64,000 nt of DNA, from positions 3,011,529-3,075,528 of the forward strand of contig NC_031480.1 in the NCBI RefSeq assembly GCF_000006565.2, in the 5' to 3' direction. Source of the DNA: Toxoplasma gondii ME49. Lineage: Eukaryota > Apicomplexa > Conoidasida > Eucoccidiorida > Sarcocystidae. The notes under the pieces were generated by a model. It was not told the origin of the DNA, did not search any database, and saw nothing but the letters and a program-made list of their open reading frames with translations. Both the position numbers and the translations under genes were made by a program. Positions 54,601 through 64,000 of this stretch are shown here, one piece after another. The number at the start of each line of letters is the position of its first letter. Within the stretch, counting starts at the first letter, position 1.

Positions 54601-55294
54601 GTGCCGGGGCAGACCCAGAGAGACGCGCGTGACGAGGCGAAGCAGGCAGAAGCGAAAGGAAGGGAGAAACGCCCTGTGTCTCATCCGCTTGTGCCGCCGC
54701 CTGGTCGTGCGCGCAGCGCCGGCGCGAGGCTTCTCCTGGGGTCTTCTCTGAGAGGTCCAGAAAACAGCGTGAGGCCGCAGACACTGAACCTCCACTGGCA
54801 GCGGACGCCGAAGAGGACGAAGAAAGCGAGAAAGGCTCCCCTCGTGGCGGAGGTCGCCACGATGGCAACCGAGTGTAGAAAGAAGAAAAAGGAAGGAAGC
54901 GGTCGTGCCAGGTGTCTCTGCCCGCGCGTCTCTGCAGAGATGGAGAAGGCGACCCGACTGGCAGTCCTGGACAGCAGAGGCTGTGAACGAAGAGAAGGAG
55001 AAAGAAGGTCGAGAGGCAGGAAGCGATTGCCGCTCGTCTCTTCGTGTAACGCAGCAGGCCATAACAGGTCACTCGGTGCTCTTCGAATGGAGTCCTTGAA
55101 GAAACACAGGGCATGCACTTGAGAGGAAGGAAGTCATCCGAGACAGTGTCGCGAAGGGATCGATTCATGCGCGCGTCCTGAGCTGGTTTCTCACGACGAA
55201 CTGGACCCTGAAGAAGATGTCGAAAAATCCGTTTCTCCCCCTTCGAGCTCGGCAGGCACGCGGCCCAGAGCCCTCCAGAGCGCCGGCTCTCCAT
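45679..55294 (-). CDS. Heptatricopeptide-repeat (FASTK-like) protein, ten exons, putative organellar RNA-binding protein
   Basis: Exons (minus strand): 55294-53786, 52973-52476, 51625-50909, 50546-50352, 49550-49420, 48547-48459, 47813-47630, 47489-47000, 46554-46450, 46257-45679; phases agree throughout, 1498 codons. The start MESRRSGG has A at -3 and G at +4. A hydrophobic leader sits internally at about residues 87-110 (CLSTFFLLLFVHSLCCPG), followed by a basic, Ser-rich stretch, the kind of bipartite leader seen in apicoplast proteins; mitochondrial import is also possible. Repeated helical pairs follow: AIALQTLARI, VDLAFVPWALAKLRL, LATLVWGTSKCRY, ELAICLYAFANAGV, LSSVAWAFAKWRLD, ALLLYAFLRLEY, LILLLWSAACIQG, VAMLLHASSITGV, NLWLWALALCADH. 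This A/W-A-hydrophobic rhythm is that of HPR/FASTK-type RNA-binding repeats. I see no RAP or kinase domain. Exon 3 carries a charged insert with short repeats. The 3' end (stop at 45679) and the join between exons 6 and 7 are the least certain points. Confidence 0.76.
49950..49978. repeat. (TA)n microsatellite in HPR intron 4
   Basis: TA array interrupted by a single CATA, within the intron 49551-50351. Confidence 0.8.
51180..51275 (-). repeat. Short in-frame tandem repeat in HPR exon 3
   Basis: On the coding strand a 15-base unit encodes GAIDR/E-type pentapeptides (REGAIDREGAIDREGTIDREG) in about four copies, next to two GREGG units and followed by NSERENESERE. The region forms a charged, probably disordered loop between two helical repeats. 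Confidence 0.8.
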
Positions 55295-57645
55295 TGTCTC
55301 GCCCGTTGCACAGCCGACGCTAAAGCGGGTAGCCTTGCACCTTCGTTGTTCCCATTATCTCTTCGAAACGCGCACTGAATGTACTTCGCTGGACAGCGAG
55401 AACCGACACCAGTCCGCTTCCAGTCTCTTCAAAGACGAGTTCACGAAGGCCTGCATCATCGGCGGCCACCCTGGAGAATCACCACTGCTGACATCTTATC
55501 CCACTAGGTTCTACCCGATCACGTCGCCTCGCAGTGTGTAAGTCTCCCGAATACGCGGGCGAGGAACACAACCTGAAGCGCACGGTGTGGGACAGGCGCC
55601 TTCTCAGGCGCGCCACAAACGCGCTGTGGATGTGCAGCAGTAGAATTTGTACGCCAAGAACTCTCAAAAAACTGAGGACTCAAGCGGGGACAAAGGACAC
55701 AAGAAGTATGTCCACCGCATCTAGGTTGATACGCGGTGTGTACCGACGCCCAGAAAAAGAGGTTCGATGTTGATGCACCGACGGTCTCCAGAAAGCACAG
55801 CGAAGTCTCAGAATTCGGGCATTGCATGCAAAATAAGGAGGGTCATAACGCATCCACCGGAGGCTTCCGGGAGACTGCAAACACTCTGATCAAATCTCCA
55901 AATGGGATCCCTACTGTCACGTACCTCACAACATACGGACCATCGAACACTTATGTTACAAGGGCGCAGAAATCTCGCGCGAAATCGACCAAGACGAACC
56001 GACTCCAGTTCCTAGAACACGGAAAGGTGGAAAGGGCGACAGGGAAAAGAAGAGGCGACCGCAGTTTGCTTCTCGAGCGCTGCCGGCAACAACCTGGCTG
56101 TTCAAGCCTTTCGAGAGAAACAGAGTCTGTGAGGGACCTACAGAAAAGACCTCGATGGGGCAAGAACCCAAACAAAAGGGCGAACCAGACTGTTTCTGGG
56201 CTTCGAAAAGAACGTTTTCTCTCCACGGTCGAAGGAGAAAGTTCGTTGTTGCTTCACCGGAGTGACTTCCGCAAAGTCGCTGCATGCGAGCCAAGTCGCT
56301 TTTCTCCGGCGAGTTGCATGCTCATCAAACGACTCGAGAACACGGATTGGCTTGTGCTCTGACACGCGAAACTCGCGTGGAACGAAGGGCAGAGAGAATT
56401 TGGGCTTCTCATTCTAAGTGGAATGTGTGAAATTGACCCGCGCACGTTGAAACCGCGGTTCAGAGGACCTCCTTGACGATGCCAGACACGCAAAAATCAT
56501 GAGACAGCTTCACCTGCAGACAGCGCGCTGTTCCAAGCGACGAGAAACCGGTCGGTGTCCACTTATCTACTCTGGTCAAACGACAGCATCCAGGGGAAAT
56601 GTTCCCTCCGCACACTCTTGAAGTGGTACTGTGTTCGTTCTGCTGCGCAGTAAAGAGGAACGCAGTGCTCTTTAGCGTCTGTGTTTCACTACAAAGAAAT
56701 GCAATGTTCTTCAGGGTTTGGGTTTCACTCATAGGAAACAATGGGACTTCTCTGTTCAGCGGATTCACTTCTTTCACGGGTTCTGAGCAGTTTTTGTCAG
56801 ACTGTGCTCCGACTTATCTGGGTGAAAAAAGAATGACAAGCTAAGGTGGTGTGACGATAACGCAGGACCTCTTTGGCCGCACGTACAAGAAGCGCGCCTG
56901 AACAGAGCTACGACGTTATGAAACAACTTCAACAAAGCACCCTCACAGATAAACAGTTTGCGGATATGGCACAAACTCCGTTTTCGGAGCCTCAGCGTTC
57001 CACGCGCACTCTACAACAATGCACTGACCTAAAACAGGTGACAAATCCGACAGAACGGACAAACATCTGTGTTTCCAAACAAACAAGTCGCTCTCCACAA
57101 AAACGTCACTGGATTCGGAAACAGGTTTTACTACTTTGGACTGAAGATCTCTCGACGCGTCAACGGCCAGCGTTTACGCCACCCCACTTTTCCACGACAA
57201 TGGAAGGAAACGCCCTTCTCTGTAGAGGGCAGATCCGTGTCTGCTTTTCATGACCACCGTTCTGACGTCTCTTTCTCTAACAACCTATTCTGACAACAAC
57301 TGCATTCACTGTGCCGTCCAGCTGCACCAGACACGCAGCGCAAAAGCGGAGCCACGAGTGAGGCTGCGGGAGTGTTGCGTTCTCTTCATAAAGCACAAGC
57401 CACCCACAGTACGCTGCTCACAACTACCACAAACACGCGGAGATTAGCTGGCACTTCTCCCCGTGAAAGCTTTGCGGCGAAAGTGCCGGTTTGTTCGTCA
57501 CTGTTCTGGATTTCTTGACCGCTGTTCACGGGTTTGAGGGGGCAGTCACTGCCGGCGCTCGTACGCAGGTGCTGCACCCGTGCAGAAGAGCGAGGGTAAC
57601 GACAGTGACGCCAGGCAACTGTTCCCCGGCGAGTCGCGCACCGCT
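55295..57645. other. Spacer between HPR gene start and ALG11 3' end
   Basis: About 2.35 kb. A plus-strand frame at 55736-56362 stays open for 208 codons but begins with GTG and shows no family signal. A small two-copy tandem repeat lies at 56650-56732. The promoter of the HPR gene should lie in the left part. Confidence 0.45.
56652..56731. repeat. Two-copy diverged 40-base tandem repeat
   Basis: The segment from about 56652 to 56691 (GAGGAACGCAGTGCTCTTTA...) is repeated at about 56692 to 56731 (AAGAAATGCAATGTTCTTCA...), both ending in GTTTCACT. Copies are roughly 75 percent alike by eye. Confidence 0.65.
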
Positions 57646-60600
57646 CTACTGGAGGTGCAAAACGCTTGCTGCAAGGAAGCCAAAGTCCTCGTCGTCGAGG
57701 AAGCGTGTGTGTGCGCTTTCTAAAGCTCTGGTCGCCATCTCAGCAGACCACAGGTCTCGCGAAAGCGGTCTGCTGCTGCAGTCGCGAAGACTCTCCGCGA
57801 CTGCGTCTGCCGACAGAGGCATCGGTGTACCTGCGGCGTTCCGTGAATCTGGCAAAAAGTGTCTGCAGCTGTCTGTGGTCTCTGAAAGAACGGCGGCAAT
57901 CGTGGCTGCGAACTCGGTCTCGTCTGAACAAAGAAATCCGTACTCTCCGCGACACGTCAGTGCTAACGCGTGAGGCGCGTCAACCTGGCTAGACTCGACA
58001 TTCGCACTCTCTTCCGACTTCTCCCCCCTCTTCGCCACCAAAATGTCGTCCCGTGGACCTCCGCTGTTGTGTGCCACGACACAGCAGCCCGCACAGAGCA
58101 ACTGCACAACGGCAATGCCAAAGTGTTCCTCCGCCATTGTGTGGAGACCAACCTGCATTAGAGCAAGCGCAGACAGGCACAGAACGGTGAAACAGAACGG
58201 TGAAACGCAGGACGCACGAGAGACTAGCTGACTACTCACACAAACAACAAAGAAACGACTGTGCTTGCTTCTCTAGCTGATCCACGTTGAACACGCATTC
58301 TTAGGAGAAGAACCGGTCTGGTCCATACTCGACAGTTCCGGTTCTTTCTCGACACCCTCGCGGGTCCCCGCGCTGCTGTGGCAGCACGTCGCACACACGC
58401 ACTGACCGCTGGCGGTGATCGTGAACAGACCTTCGACAGCTCTTTCTTTCCCCTTGGATGTTAACGAAGGCAATTCTCGAGCGAGGCAGTCAAAACCCGT
58501 TTCGAAGTTTCTTTCAGGAGTCGCAAACGCATGGGGATAGAGCTGTCGAGCGTCGTTTCTCCGCTACGCGACACTCTAACCAGCCCAGAAGATGGAGCAC
58601 TGATTTCCGAGGAAAAACCTGCCGGTTCAAGTCCGCAAGTACTGGAAGCACACAGAGTGCATGCAAGTGGTTGAATCTGTTCTGGCTTAAAGAGAAATCT
58701 CCAGCGTATCCATCGCCATTCCCCTTCAGAGGAAGAGCGTGTCTGCGTGCGGCCGAAGGGCAGATAACGTAAAGTCGTGGTACGAGCATAGGGTGTCCTC
58801 GAACGGCAGACAACGCCACTCAGGTCAGGCACCAAAGTACGCGCGAACTTGGCCCAGGAAACAAGGAATCTCGAGACAAAGCTTTCTCCCGGCCCTGCCG
58901 TTGAAAAGGCTTACTTTTGCCGTCTCGGCCATTTGGTCGAGAATCGCGAACTCTGCATTCACCAAGAGGAACACGTGCTCTCCCCAGAAATCCACTTCCT
59001 GTTTGCGAAGTTCACCGCTGTCGACTTGTGTGTTGTCTCGACGTCTCAGCGCCACATCTGCCAGATGAGATTCGATGACCGCTCCAGCAGCCGCAGCACT
59101 CGCGACCCACCTGAAACCTCGCGAACTGATGAGAATCGCCCCGCCGCGACTCGCGGTTTGTCTCCACCAAAGAGACGCTTCTTCTTGTCCCAGGTCGCGG
59201 GGCTCCAACGCCTCTCGAGCCGCAGCGGAGTCCTGGCTGCCCACCTCCCTTGCCGTCTCGTTCGTCGACGGCAGCGCACGCCAGCCTTCCTCGTTGTGGG
59301 CCGGGAGCAATCCGGCAACCGAAGCCGCGCCTGTGATGGCCTCAAGGCTGCTGCTTGCCTTTCCTGCCGGCACACTCCCCAGGCCTCTCTCCCCAGGCGA
59401 TTGCTGAGAAGCCCGGCGTTGGTACGCAAGAGAGCAGACTTCCTGCACAATGTTCGCATCTAATTTGTTCTTCACCATTCCAGCAACGACCAGGTGCGTC
59501 TGGCCAGGCAGCAAGTGTCCATACGCCCGACACATCTCCTTGAAAATCCGAACTTGGAACGTGTGGCGTTTCTCGGGACGAAACTGGGCGATGGACATGA
59601 TGCGCGGAGGCCGTCTACTCAGGGGCGTTTTCGAGAGGGTCATCGACGCCTTCTTCTCCATGTTTCTTTGAGGCTGACACGGAGGGAAGGCGACGGGGAC
59701 CTGAAAACACTCTTCACTTGACTCAGGGTCTCCACGACGACAGCATGTGCCTCTTTCGTCGTCTCCAGAACTTCTCCAACGTCCGGGATCCACAAGTTTC
59801 TGGATCTCCCTTCGCGTCCACGAACTGTTGCAGCACGAGAAACTCGCGAGCTCATCGGCTTCTCTGTCTCTTGTAACTCCCGCGCTTCCACGTTCTCTCT
59901 CGACGCTCCCGGCACCCTTTGCGTCTTTTACAGAAGCCTTTCGAGACAGTTGGTTGCCGTTAAAAGCGAACCGCAGACACCACACGTACGCCGAGGTCAC
60001 AAACCGATAGTACGCGAGCCGGAGAAACGCGGTGCCTCTGCCCAGAAACAGCAGCAGCCGTGGCGCGCGCGGGACCGGCTTGTGTGTTTCTCGCTCGTCC
60101 TGTGTCTGTCTCTCTGCACGCAAATCCGTTTCCTTCCCTCCTTCAGACGACGCGGTGGCCGCTGGCGCTTCTGTCCTGCCCCATGCCTTCTGCGTGACCG
60201 CGTAGTTCCTCTCCGCTGCTTCCAGAAGGCAGGCCCTGACGAAAGGGTAGTGTATGTACACCCGAAGTCGCGTGAAGCGCGGGGCTCTGCAGTCGACCGC
60301 GGCGTCACTTCCCTTCATTTCGGCGGCTCCGCAGACCCGCGATGTGGCTGAAGAACCTCTTTGGACTGTGCCTTGCGAGTCACCAGCCGATCTCCAGTTG
60401 AGCGAGAAGCGTTGCCAGCGCTGCAGCACTGCGATGACGAACGAAACCGCAGGAAAACCGACGGTGTCGATGAAGAGCGAGGGCGCCACGCCCAGGAGAA
60501 GCACCTCGATAGCGGCCAGCCCGCCCGCGATGCCTTGACAGAGCAGCGAGCAGAACGGGTAGCAGCAGGGCAGCAGCCACGTGGAGGATCGAACTGGGAC

Positions 60601-61536
60601 AAGGACCAGCGGAGACGGCAGGGCGCAGTCAAGAGAAGAGACGTTGGCCTTTCCTTCAGAGGCTTCAAGAGAGAGCGACGACGAAGGGAGACCCCCGCGT
60701 GTCTCAGTGTGGCAAGGAAGGGAGGGCGACTTCGAGCGCTCAGCCTTGGTCTCGACAGTCGCCGGCCGCGCTGTCCATTTACGTGGGGGTTTCGGCTGTT
60801 GGTCTTCCGGGGAAAGCAGCGGGTCCAGATCGACTGAAAAAGACGCAAAAAGGTCTTGCGCAGGTCTGCTTCCCGCCGTGACAGCGTAGCCAACGCGAGG
60901 CCTGTGGAAGCGAGTGCCCAGAATGAGAGAAAGAAGCACGGAGAGGAAGTGCAAAAGAGCAGACTCGACGCTGAGGAGCCAAGAGGAAACAGAGCCACCA
61001 GAGAACTGGAAACCCAGTCTCACATCCGGGAGGTCGACAGGTTCGAGTGACTCCAGCCAGGGGGAGTCGTGGCGTACGTATACCGCAACGAAGCGTCGCG
61101 TCGGACAACTCGCAGCGTCGCCGCACACGGGAAACGCCTGCTCGTCCTCTCTGCCGCCTTCAGCCACTGGGTTGTCTTGTCCGGCTTCGCCTGTCCGGCC
61201 GCGGCCGTCTCCCTGTGGCCGAACTCTTGCTTCAGCTGCGTTCCTTGTCTCAGCGTTCTGGCGCCCTTGCGTGCATTTCCGCAACTCGTGAGCGACCAGA
61301 CTCCACAAAACGCGCTCGCCGCCAGCCCCTGCATCGCACTGAGGGTGGAAGAAAGCCACGCAGTTGGCGGGCGGCGGCAGTCTACGCAGCCAGAGAAGCA
61401 GCAGGAAAAAAGTCCCGAGGGAAAAAAGAGCGAGGCACGGGAGAGCCAAGACGAACCGAAGCAGCGAGAGGAAAAGGCCAATGTGACACGCGACCCTCCA
61501 GGGGCTTTCCTGCGAAAAGGATAACGCCGCCATCAT
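57646..61536 (-). CDS. ALG11: ALG11, GDP-mannose:Man3GlcNAc2-PP-dolichol alpha-1,2-mannosyltransferase, two exons
   Basis: Exon 1 61536-58915 and exon 2 58152-57646; donor GTAAGC, acceptor TAATGCAG, phase 0, 1042 codons, about twice the usual ALG11 length because of disordered inserts. ALG11 adds the fourth and fifth mannoses to the lipid-linked N-glycan precursor on the cytosolic ER face. Signals in order: N-terminal membrane segments (residues 17-50); FHPQCDAGAGGERVLW (family HPYCNAGGGGERVLW); IDTVGFP; RVYIHYP; LRLAYYRFV; SIAQFRPEKRH; AETAK joined across the intron to VGLHTMAEEHFGIAVVQ; then CCVVAHNSGGPRDDI; and a terminal ALESAHTRF...DEDFGF. The second Glu of the EX7E motif is Gln here. 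The frame is open upstream of 61536, but the first ATG pair is MMAALSF. Coccidia are known to build Man5-type precursors, which requires this step. Confidence 0.94.
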
Positions 61537-62633
61537 CGGCGGAGCCGGTGGGACCCGCGGACAACAAAAGGAGAACCGCGGAACGGACCGGGCGTACGGT
61601 AGGCACAAGACAAGCGACAGAACAGCCCACGCCAACCCCTTTTCGGGGCTGACTTTCGGCGTCTAATAAATGCAGCGTCTGACAGACTGGGCAGCGCAGA
61701 GACTCTTTCGGAAGGCTCGCAGAAAAGGCGGAAGACGGCGTTCGATTGAGGCAAAGGCACACTTAAAACCCAGTCGCGGGAACACGCGAATCTTGAGCAC
61801 TGTGTTCCAAACGCCCGCTGAGCAGACACGGACAAGGCGACTGCTGAAACTTGGACCAACGATTCCACGCGACCCCTTCGCCACCAAACGCACCCGCCAA
61901 GAAAATTCGGAAATCAACAATGTTGCACGGAAACTGCAGACAAAAGCCAACACACGCAGTGGGGTGTATGTACATCGGGCCGCGTGGCTGCACACGTGGG
62001 AAGCTGGCTAGAGTGGGCGAGACTCCACGGCGTAACCTTGCACGAAAAACGACGTGATTGACGTTTGCTCCCGTGAAAGAAGGCTGGCAAGCAGAGAAAG
62101 TCTCGAAGGACGCAGCATCGCCGGAAGAACTGCGGTAACCGTAACTGGCTTTCTCGAAACGATGTCGGTGAATGCTTCTTGGCGCACAAAACGGGTGACC
62201 TTCTGGACTGTTGCTGCGCCTCGGATTCTGAGTGGAACTCAGTTGTGCTCGCCCCGGCAACCAAGTTCTTGATGACTGCTGTACCAACGGGTTCTACAAA
62301 CTGGAGAGTGCGGAACCTGGGGATCGCGTTTCCTCCCCCGAGTACGGTGCCAAGAACGCCTGCCTGTCCTGGGTACCGGATTCTCTCCGTGTCTCGTTTC
62401 TCTGCTTCTTTTCCGCGGTTCTATAGAGCGATAGCCTCCACAGAACCGGCAAGTCTCCCTGTGTTTTCTTCAGGAGAACGCACGCCGGCCACAACGTACC
62501 CGGGAGAAGAGAGGCGTCAGCTAACACGTTCAACCGTTCGTCGAGCGCCCAGCGGCTTTTCGCTGAAAAGCGGAAAGTGCCATCAACGCACGAGCTACCA
62601 GCGCTGGTTTCGTGAACGGAGCAACTTCAGTAG
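61537..62633. promoter_or_regulatory. Upstream region of ALG11
   Basis: Should hold the ALG11 promoter. It contains a GGGGTGTATGTACAT word at 61961-61975. Several plus frames between 62160 and 62630 look partly coding (for example NQVLDDCCTNGFYKLESAEP near 62260) and may be exons of the gene continuing at 62634, but no consistent splice model was found. Confidence 0.35.
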
Positions 62634-62867
62634 GATTTCCGTGGTCACAAATGCAGCTTCGCCCGGAGAAGAAAACGGGAACTGTGTGTTTCCATCAAAG
62701 ACAACGAGCAGACGCTGAGAAGACACACCGAGACTGGGAGCGAGGGTCCTCTGGTAGCATTCACCGCGCTACAAAAAAAGCTGGCGGAGAGCCTGGGAGG
62801 CGTCGATGTTCCTCCGCTTCGCGCTTCTCCAGGCATTCGGTTCAGAAAGACCCAGGGAAACAGTTGA
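62634..62867 (+). CDS. Possible terminal exon of an unresolved plus-strand gene
   Basis: From a CTTCAGTAG acceptor-like site the frame reads DFRGHKCSFARRRKREL, then IKDNEQTLRRHTETGSEG, PLVAFTALQKKLAESLGG and VDVPPLRASPGIRF, ending at TGA 62865-62867. The middle part has the look of a real helical protein, but no family is recognised. A different frame, open from ATG 62806 to 63183 (TVEEVLQFKDTFFSVHL, then GSPLFIEMRFLATEE), is equally protein-like, so the two may be successive exons or be separated by a frame change. Upstream exons could lie at 62160-62365, where a donor (TGG then GTACCG) exists at 62364/62365 in the right phase. Confidence 0.3.
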   Translation, partial: DFRGHKCSFARRRKRELCVSIKDNEQTLRRHTETGSEGPLVAFTALQKKLAESLGGVDVPPLRASPGIRFRKTQGNS

Positions 62868-63402
62868 AGAAGTTTTGCAGTTCAAAGACACTTTCTTCTC
62901 TGTCCACTTGGTGCGTCAGCCTGAAAAAGAAAAGCTCCCGCGTGTGAGGCTGGATTCTTCAACGGCACCCGTGGTTTTTGGGTCGCCGTTGTTCATCGAA
63001 ATGCGTTTTCTCGCCACTGAGGAGGCAACCCGAGTCGTTCAATTTTTTCGGGTGCTGGCTCCGTACGAGACTCGTGGCGGATCTTCACCGCTTCGGCGAG
63101 AAAATCGGGCAAAACCGCCTCTCTTTTCGTGGTTTTGCGGCGCGTGTAGCGCCCAAGCAGACTTCGCCAGTTGTACCTCGTGACGGGAGTCGCAGTCAGT
63201 CTCTCTGTAGAGATTGTAGTGTGTCTGTTTATTGTGTGAGAGTACTTTCGGTGTGCAGACACGAATTCGAATAGAGCGGTGCGTTCGTAGATCCTCTTCG
63301 CTGCTGTAGGGCGACGCCTTCGTACCCCGCTCTTTTCTGCGCTACAAGGGTGCTGTTTTGGGGGGGTCCCTGGACCAAAGCAAGAGGCTCTCCTTCATTT
63401 TT
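62868..63402. other. Convergent spacer at right edge
   Basis: Either 3' untranslated sequence of the unresolved plus-strand gene or a further exon of it (frame 62806-63183). No other feature is visible. Confidence 0.3.
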
Positions 63403-64000
63403 TCAAGTCCGTCCACGTTTGGACTCATACGCGTATAGTTGCTGGAACAGACTTCTTGGGAGTGCTATGCCGCTCTCTGTTTGTCTTACAAGCAGCCGCG
63501 CTTCCGGGTCGATTCCTGCCGTGGAACTCTCTCGCCCGCTCCGGGGTGTCATCGCCTCCGAGACAAGATCGCCTGCAAGCGTCTTCTGGGTCCTGCGTAG
63601 CTGTGCATTGAACTCCTCGTTCATGTCGTTTAGGTTTCGTCGGCCTGTCTCGGCCACTGGAATGTGTCGATGAAGAGGATCAGATGTAAAAGGCCGCGGC
63701 TTTCAGGTTGCGAGTGGTTGACCGATCGCGGCTTCTGCAAAATCTCGGCCTCCTTCTGGAACCTCGACTCTGTCTCCACGAGCTTCCTTGACCTTCTCGA
63801 CGCACCTCGCTGCGTGTCTCTGGCGTTCCCGAGGGTATGTCCTGCCTTCTGCTCTTTCGGTTTCGTTTCTTTTGTTTCGGCCAAGCTCTTCGCCACTCTC
63901 CCTGTTTGAGAGTTCCGCCGGCCCTCGGCTCCTCCTTCTTTTCTCCTTTTCCCGCAGCCAGCTGAGTGACTGACTTTGTCTGCCGCCTCCGCCTTCTCCC
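63403..64000 (-). CDS. 3' part of a coiled-coil protein gene, truncated by the window edge
   Basis: Two exons are proposed: one from the window edge to 63806 and a last exon 63656-63403. The intron has donor GTGCGT and acceptor TTCCAG in matching phase 1. The visible protein is Lys/Glu/Gln-rich (SLAETKETKPKEQKAG), then crosses the join into VAETGRRNLNDMNEEFNAQ and LRRTQKTLAGDLVSEA, a heptad-like helix, and ends LFQQLYAYESKRGRT. No domain is recognised. The start lies beyond the window. Without the splice, the upstream frame would end about 150 bases earlier. Confidence 0.45.

Noticed and set aside
55736..56362. Plus-strand frame of 208 codons
   Set aside because: It opens with GTG, the first ATG is 30 codons in, and there is no family signal or coding bias.

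Overview
The window is nuclear DNA of a coccidian apicomplexan, most probably Toxoplasma gondii or a close relative (Hammondia, Neospora). The reasons are intron-rich genes with canonical GT/AG introns, exons that are GC-rich and full of Ser/Glu/Arg/Ala low-complexity insertions, long AT dinucleotide microsatellites confined to introns and spacers, TGCATGC words upstream of genes, and typical eukaryotic housekeeping genes on both strands. No rRNA, CRISPR array, transposon or prophage was seen. All multi-exon models below were built by hand: each exon was joined only where splice dinucleotides, codon phase and protein-family match agree.

Layout. Left part (1-16.8 kb): a MYND/SET (SMYD-type) methyltransferase-like gene (-, 4092-2473) is divergent from a seven-exon glutathione reductase (+, 5853-11934). 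A compact calmodulin-like EF-hand gene follows (-, 13915-13376), then a single-exon acidic repeat protein with a possible N-myristoylation start (+, 15583-16764). Middle (17-32 kb): mostly gene-poor, with a probable coiled-coil gene (-, 21613-20147), a tentative small membrane-protein gene (-, 25551-25077), and a four-exon PhnP-like metallo-beta-lactamase-fold protein (+, 25902-29879). From 32 to 42.3 kb lies a twelve-exon gene (-) for the nuclear exosome exonuclease RRP6/EXOSC10, with PMC2NT-like, DEDD-Y exonuclease and HRDC parts. From 45.7 to 55.3 kb lies a ten-exon gene (-) for a large alpha-helical-repeat protein of the heptatricopeptide (FASTK-like) type with an internal hydrophobic leader, probably an organellar RNA-binding protein. 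From 57.6 to 61.5 kb is ALG11 (-, two exons), the cytosolic-face mannosyltransferase of dolichol-linked N-glycan synthesis. The right edge holds a poorly resolved plus-strand coding signal and the 3' end of a coiled-coil gene (-) that runs off the window.

The genes are independent eukaryotic transcription units rather than an operon. They cover redox defence (glutathione reductase), lysine methylation (SET), nuclear RNA decay (RRP6), organellar RNA metabolism (HPR protein), N-glycan assembly (ALG11) and calcium signalling (EF-hand). The points most worth a second look are: a Glu-to-Gln change in the EX7E motif of ALG11; an apparent GC-AG intron inside the RRP6 exonuclease domain; a His-to-Cys change in a conserved motif of the metallo-beta-lactamase protein; an unexplained exon-like segment in the HPR gene; and a short word, GTGTATGTACAC and variants, that recurs in exons and spacers on both strands.
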